64,000 bases of DNA from Clostridium pascui. GTDB taxonomy: Bacteria; Bacillota; Clostridia; Clostridiales; Clostridiaceae. The position numbers and the translations under genes are program-made. The DNA is taken from NCBI RefSeq assembly GCF_016908015.1, contig NZ_JAFBDB010000002.1, positions 620,001 to 684,000 on the forward strand, given 5' to 3'. Positions 61,073-64,000 of the stretch are shown here, in pieces. Position 1 is the first letter of the stretch, and the number at the start of each line of letters is the position of its first letter. The notes under the pieces were generated by a model that saw only the letters and a program-made list of their open reading frames with translations, had not been told where the DNA came from and searched no databases.

Positions 61073-61444
61073 ATGAAAAAAAGATATATAGTTATAATTT
61101 TAATGGCTATATTTATAATATTTTTAGGTTTTATAGTTGTATCAAATAATACACCTAAGTTTATAAAAAATAATTCTCCATTCAAAATTTATTTTACAGC
61201 CAAACCTTTTGATTTTAAAATAGAAACAAAGAAATATGTATTTTATGTAAATAAAAAAGCTAGTGAAAATATAAAATCAAGTACATATAACTTATGTGAT
61301 AGCTTAAATGACAAGATAAGTTATGTTGTAAGTAAATTAGAGGATGCTTCAAATGTAATTAAAGGAAGCTTAATAGAAGTTTTAAAAAGCATGCCAATAC
61401 TTAATATTATTGTTATAAAACCTTTAATTCAACATAATTATTGA
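61073..61444 (+). CDS. Hypothetical small membrane-anchored protein
   Basis: A 123-residue protein with an N-terminal membrane segment (about 5-24) and an exported part of about 95 residues, Lys/Asn/Ser-rich with amphipathic helical character. No family is recognised. The ATG follows AGGGGTG inside the spoIIP terminator stem, which makes regulated or low translation likely. It lies between spoIIP and lepA; expression in sporulation would fit the position but is only inferred. The lepA promoter begins at its stop codon. Confidence 0.65.
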   Translation: MKKRYIVIILMAIFIIFLGFIVVSNNTPKFIKNNSPFKIYFTAKPFDFKIETKKYVFYVNKKASENIKSSTYNLCDSLNDKISYVVSKLEDASNVIKGSLIEVLKSMPILNIIVIKPLIQHNY

Positions 61445-61471
61445 CAGTCCCCCTTTTGGTTGTGCTATAAT
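61441..61471 (+). promoter_or_regulatory. Promoter of lepA
   Basis: TTGACA (61441-61446), 19 bases, TATAAT (61466-61471) with an extended TGTGC before it. The -35 overlaps the stop of the preceding gene. Confidence 0.7.
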
Positions 61472-61506
61472 TTACAGTGAATTATTCTACATTGGAGGGT
61501 ACGTTG

Positions 61507-63315
61507 ATGCAAAGTGAAAGACAAAAGCATATTAGAAATTTTTCTATAGTAGCGCATATAGATCATGGTAAATCAACTCTTGCAGATAGATTGCTAGAAA
61601 AGACAGGAACTCTTACGGAAAGAGAAATGGATGAGCAAACATTAGATACAATGGAACTTGAGAAAGAAAGAGGAATTACAATAAAATCTCAAGCTGCAAG
61701 ACTTGTATATAAGAGAGAAAATGGAGAAGAATACATACTTAACTTAATAGATACTCCAGGCCATGTGGATTTTAACTATGAGGTATCTAGAAGCCTGGCA
61801 GCTTGTGAAGGAGCAATTCTTATAGTAGATGCTACTCAAGGGATACAAGCACAAACTTTAGCAAATTGCTATCTTGCTTTAGATAATAACTTAGAAATAG
61901 TGCCGGTAATAAATAAAATAGATCTACCAAGTGCAAGACCAGATGAAATTAAAAAAGAAATAGAAGATGTAATAGGATTAGATGCCCATGATGCACCTCT
62001 AGTATCTGCTAAGACAGGGTTAAATATACAAGACGTATTGGAAGCGGTTGTGGAAAAGGTACCTGCACCTGAAGGAGATGAAGATGCTCCGTTGAAGGCA
62101 CTTATATTTGATTCCTATTATGATACTTATAAGGGTGTAGTATGCCATATAAGATTGAAGGATGGAAACATAAAGGCTGGAACTAAGATAAAATTTATGG
62201 CTACAGGTAAAGTGTATGATGTAACAGAAGTAGGAGTATTTGTACCGCAGTATATGAAAATGGAGGAACTTGGAGCAGGGGATGTTGGATACTTTACAGC
62301 TTCTATAAAAAATGTTAGAGATGCACGTGTGGGTGATACAATTACATTAGCAAACAATCCAACTAAGGAAGCAATGCAAGGATACAGGCCTGCCATTCCT
62401 ATGGTGTTTAGTGGTATATATCCTGTAGATGGAGCAAAATATGATGAGTTAAAGGAAGCTTTGGAAAAACTTCAAATCAATGATGCAGCATTATCCTTTG
62501 AACCTGAAACATCCATTGCACTAGGATTTGGATTTAGATGTGGATTCTTGGGATTACTTCATATGGATATTATACAAGAAAGAATAGAAAGAGAATTTAA
62601 CTTAGATATTATAACTACTGCACCATCTGTTGTATATAAAATAATAAAAACTGATGGGACAGAGTTAGAAATAACTAATCCTACTAATTTACCTGATGCA
62701 ACAGAAATAGATTATATGGAAGAGCCTGTGGTTAAGGCATCTATAATAACGCCTTCTGAATATGTAGGGGCAATTATGGATTTATCTCAAACAAGAAGAG
62801 GAACATTTAAGGATATGCAATACCTTGAAACTACAAGAGTAGTTTTAAATTACGATATTCCTTTAAATGAAATAATATATGATTTCTTTGATGCTTTAAA
62901 ATCAAGAAGTAGAGGATATGCTTCCTTGGATTATGAAATTAAAGGATATCAAAGAACCGAACTTGTTAAACTTGATATACTTTTAAATGGGGATATAGTT
63001 GATGCATTATCAATGATAGTACCTCAAGAGAGGGCATATGCAAGAGGAAGAGGTATAGCTGAAAAATTAAAGGAAATTATACCAAGACAGATGTTTGAAA
63101 TCCCAATACAAGCAGCAGTAGGCTCTAAGGTGCTTGCAAGAGAAACTGTTAAAGCATTAAGAAAAGATGTACTTGCTAAATGTTATGGTGGAGATATTTC
63201 CAGAAAGAAAAAGCTTTTAGAGAAGCAAAAAGAAGGTAAAAAGAGAATGAGACAAGTGGGAAGTGTTGAAGTTCCTCAAGAAGCCTTCATGTCTATTTTA
63301 AAAACGGAAGAATAG
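61507..63315 (+). CDS. lepA: Elongation factor 4 (LepA)
   Basis: A 602-residue ribosomal GTPase. G domain: [17 protein letters not shown] and NKIDLP; the C-terminal LepA-specific domain has [14 protein letters not shown] and the basic [27 protein letters not shown]. It can back-translocate ribosomes or help initiation. I start at ATG 61507, 7 bases behind GGAGGG, not the upstream GTG. A palindromic element separates it from hemW. Confidence 0.96.
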   Translation: MQSERQKHIRNFSIVAHIDHGKSTLADRLLEKTGTLTEREMDEQTLDTMELEKERGITIKSQAARLVYKRENGEEYILNLIDTPGHVDFNYEVSRSLAACEGAILIVDATQGIQAQTLANCYLALDNNLEIVPVINKIDLPSARPDEIKKEIEDVIGLDAHDAPLVSAKTGLNIQDVLEAVVEKVPAPEGDEDAPLKALIFDSYYDTYKGVVCHIRLKDGNIKAGTKIKFMATGKVYDVTEVGVFVPQYMKMEELGAGDVGYFTASIKNVRDARVGDTITLANNPTKEAMQGYRPAIPMVFSGIYPVDGAKYDELKEALEKLQINDAALSFEPETSIALGFGFRCGFLGLLHMDIIQERIEREFNLDIITTAPSVVYKIIKTDGTELEITNPTNLPDATEIDYMEEPVVKASIITPSEYVGAIMDLSQTRRGTFKDMQYLETTRVVLNYDIPLNEIIYDFFDALKSRSRGYASLDYEIKGYQRTELVKLDILLNGDIVDALSMIVPQERAYARGRGIAEKLKEIIPRQMFEIPIQAAVGSKVLARETVKALRKDVLAKCYGGDISRKKKLLEKQKEGKKRMRQVGSVEVPQEAFMSILKTEE

Positions 63316-63336
63316 AAAATTGCTACATTTTAAGAT

Positions 63337-63575
63337 AATGTTGAACCTACGGTATGGGTTCTGCATTTGTAGAAAGCATTGAACAAGTAATTAGGAGCTC
63401 TTTATTTATCAATTTAAAGCACCGTTAAGAATTTTATACTGTCTGAACGACAGCGAGTTTATAAAATTCAGGTGGTTTAAATTGATAAATATTAGAGCTC
63501 CTTTGCGCAGTAAACTGATTTCTTAAATGCAGAATCTATATGGAAGATTCAACATTAAAAATGCCGTATTATTTC
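63337..63575. repeat. Large nested palindromic element, copy 3
   Basis: Terminal arms 63337-63368 and 63525-63556 are 32-base inverted repeats with about seven mismatches. gtagaaagcattgaacaag lies at 63369-63387. A second stem pairs about 63391-63424 with 63471-63501 (GAGCTC, ATTTATCAATTTAAA blocks). Its tip has gaattttata/tataaaattc (63429-63438, 63460-63469) around CTGTC/GACAG. The right flank attaaaaatgccgtattatttcta also occurs in copy 1. It fills the gap between lepA and hemW. Confidence 0.78.
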
Positions 63576-63594
63576 TAAAGGGAGCTGATTAAAA

Positions 63595-64000
63595 ATGAAA
63601 AAAGAACTTTCATTATACATACATATACCTTTTTGTAAACAAAAGTGTCTTTATTGTGATTTCCCATCCTATTGTGGAGAAGAAACCTTAATGGATTCTT
63701 ATGTGGATGCTTTATGTACAGAACTTGATGATTTAGGAGATTATAAATTTAACACTATATTTATTGGAGGTGGAACTCCATCTCATTTAGATATAAGACA
63801 TTGGGAAAAATTGAAGTATAGTATAGATAAGTTAGATAAGAGTGATGACTTAGAATTTTCTGTAGAAGTAAATCCAGGTACTGTAAGTAAAGAAAAACTT
63901 TGTAGGTTTAAGGAAATGGGCGTTAATAGATTAAGTATAGGACTTCAAGCATGGCAAAATGAGCTACTGCAAGGTATTGGAAGAATACATAAATTAAAAG
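63595..64000 (+). CDS. hemW: HemW-like radical SAM protein (5' part)
   Basis: The first 135 codons of a radical SAM protein of the HemW/HemN group, cut by the window end. MKKELSLYIHIPFCKQKCLYCDF carries the CX3CX2C cluster motif (Cys14, 18, 21), followed by TIFIGGGTPSHL and VNPGTVSKEKL and the family segment GVNRLSIGLQAWQNELLQGIGRIH. HemW is a heme chaperone rather than the coproporphyrinogen oxidase it resembles. lepA-hemW is the conserved order, normally before hrcA. ATG follows AAAGGGAG. Confidence 0.93.
   Translation, partial: MKKELSLYIHIPFCKQKCLYCDFPSYCGEETLMDSYVDALCTELDDLGDYKFNTIFIGGGTPSHLDIRHWEKLKYSIDKLDKSDDLEFSVEVNPGTVSKEKLCRFKEMGVNRLSIGLQAWQNELLQGIGRIHKLK

Overview
The window is AT-rich, densely coding and mostly forward-strand DNA from an anaerobic, endospore-forming Firmicute, almost certainly Clostridium sensu lato. 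Signs of this are strong Shine-Dalgarno sites with many GTG/TTG starts, sporulation genes (spoIVFA/FB-like, gpr, spoIIP), a SigI/RsgI pair, a GlgC-GlgD-GlgA glycogen operon, and a complete selenocysteine system (selD, selA, selB, tRNA-Sec). I see no rRNA, transposase, prophage or CRISPR array.

Layout. 1-8.6 kb: small enzymes, a tRNA-Leu, glutaminase, chorismate synthase, then polA-coaE-lytic transglycosylase and a second tRNA-Leu. 8.6-18.3 kb is looser and more accessory: a YhgE/Pip membrane protein, a large palindromic repeat region, an Arg-tailed protein, a GNAT-LUD pair, a c-di-AMP riboswitch driving an NlpC/P60 hydrolase, a SPOR-like protein, and sigI-rsgI divergent from a secreted coiled-coil protein. 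18.4-28.6 kb is the cell-shape and division block: maf, radC, mreBCD, PBP2, minCDE, rodA, mgsA. 28.8-42 kb holds spoIVFA/FB-like genes, a radical-SAM/DUF2344/RNase G trio, rplU-prp-rpmA with its leader, obg, yhbY, nadD, yqeK, an LCP protein, a pseudouridine synthase and a D,D-carboxypeptidase. 42.1-57.3 kb starts with comEA and ends with comEC; between them lie the sel cluster, the glg operon, a DUF503 gene, a P-type-ATPase-like protein and a holin-like gene. 57.3-64 kb is the standard holA-rpsT-gpr-spoIIP-lepA-hemW order, with hemW cut by the window end.

How the genes work together. MreBCD, PBP2 and RodA form the elongasome; MinCDE places the septum. The lytic transglycosylase, NlpC/P60 protein, LCP protein and carboxypeptidase remodel the wall. 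SelD makes selenophosphate, SelA converts Ser-tRNA-Sec, and SelB delivers it to UGA codons. SelD itself has an in-frame UGA (Sec15) followed by a hairpin, so the pathway is needed to make its own enzyme.

The least expected items are: (i) an intact 835-residue P-type ATPase homologue in which nearly every catalytic motif is substituted, including the phosphorylated Asp; (ii) a family of large nested palindromic elements (three copies, plus related hairpins with GCGAAG-type ends) filling intergenic gaps; (iii) hairpins that bury the ribosome binding site of comEC, spoIIP and a small downstream ORF; (iv) a shared promoter-like signature between sigI-rsgI and its divergent neighbour; (v) 15-residue repeats inside an unusually long PBP2.
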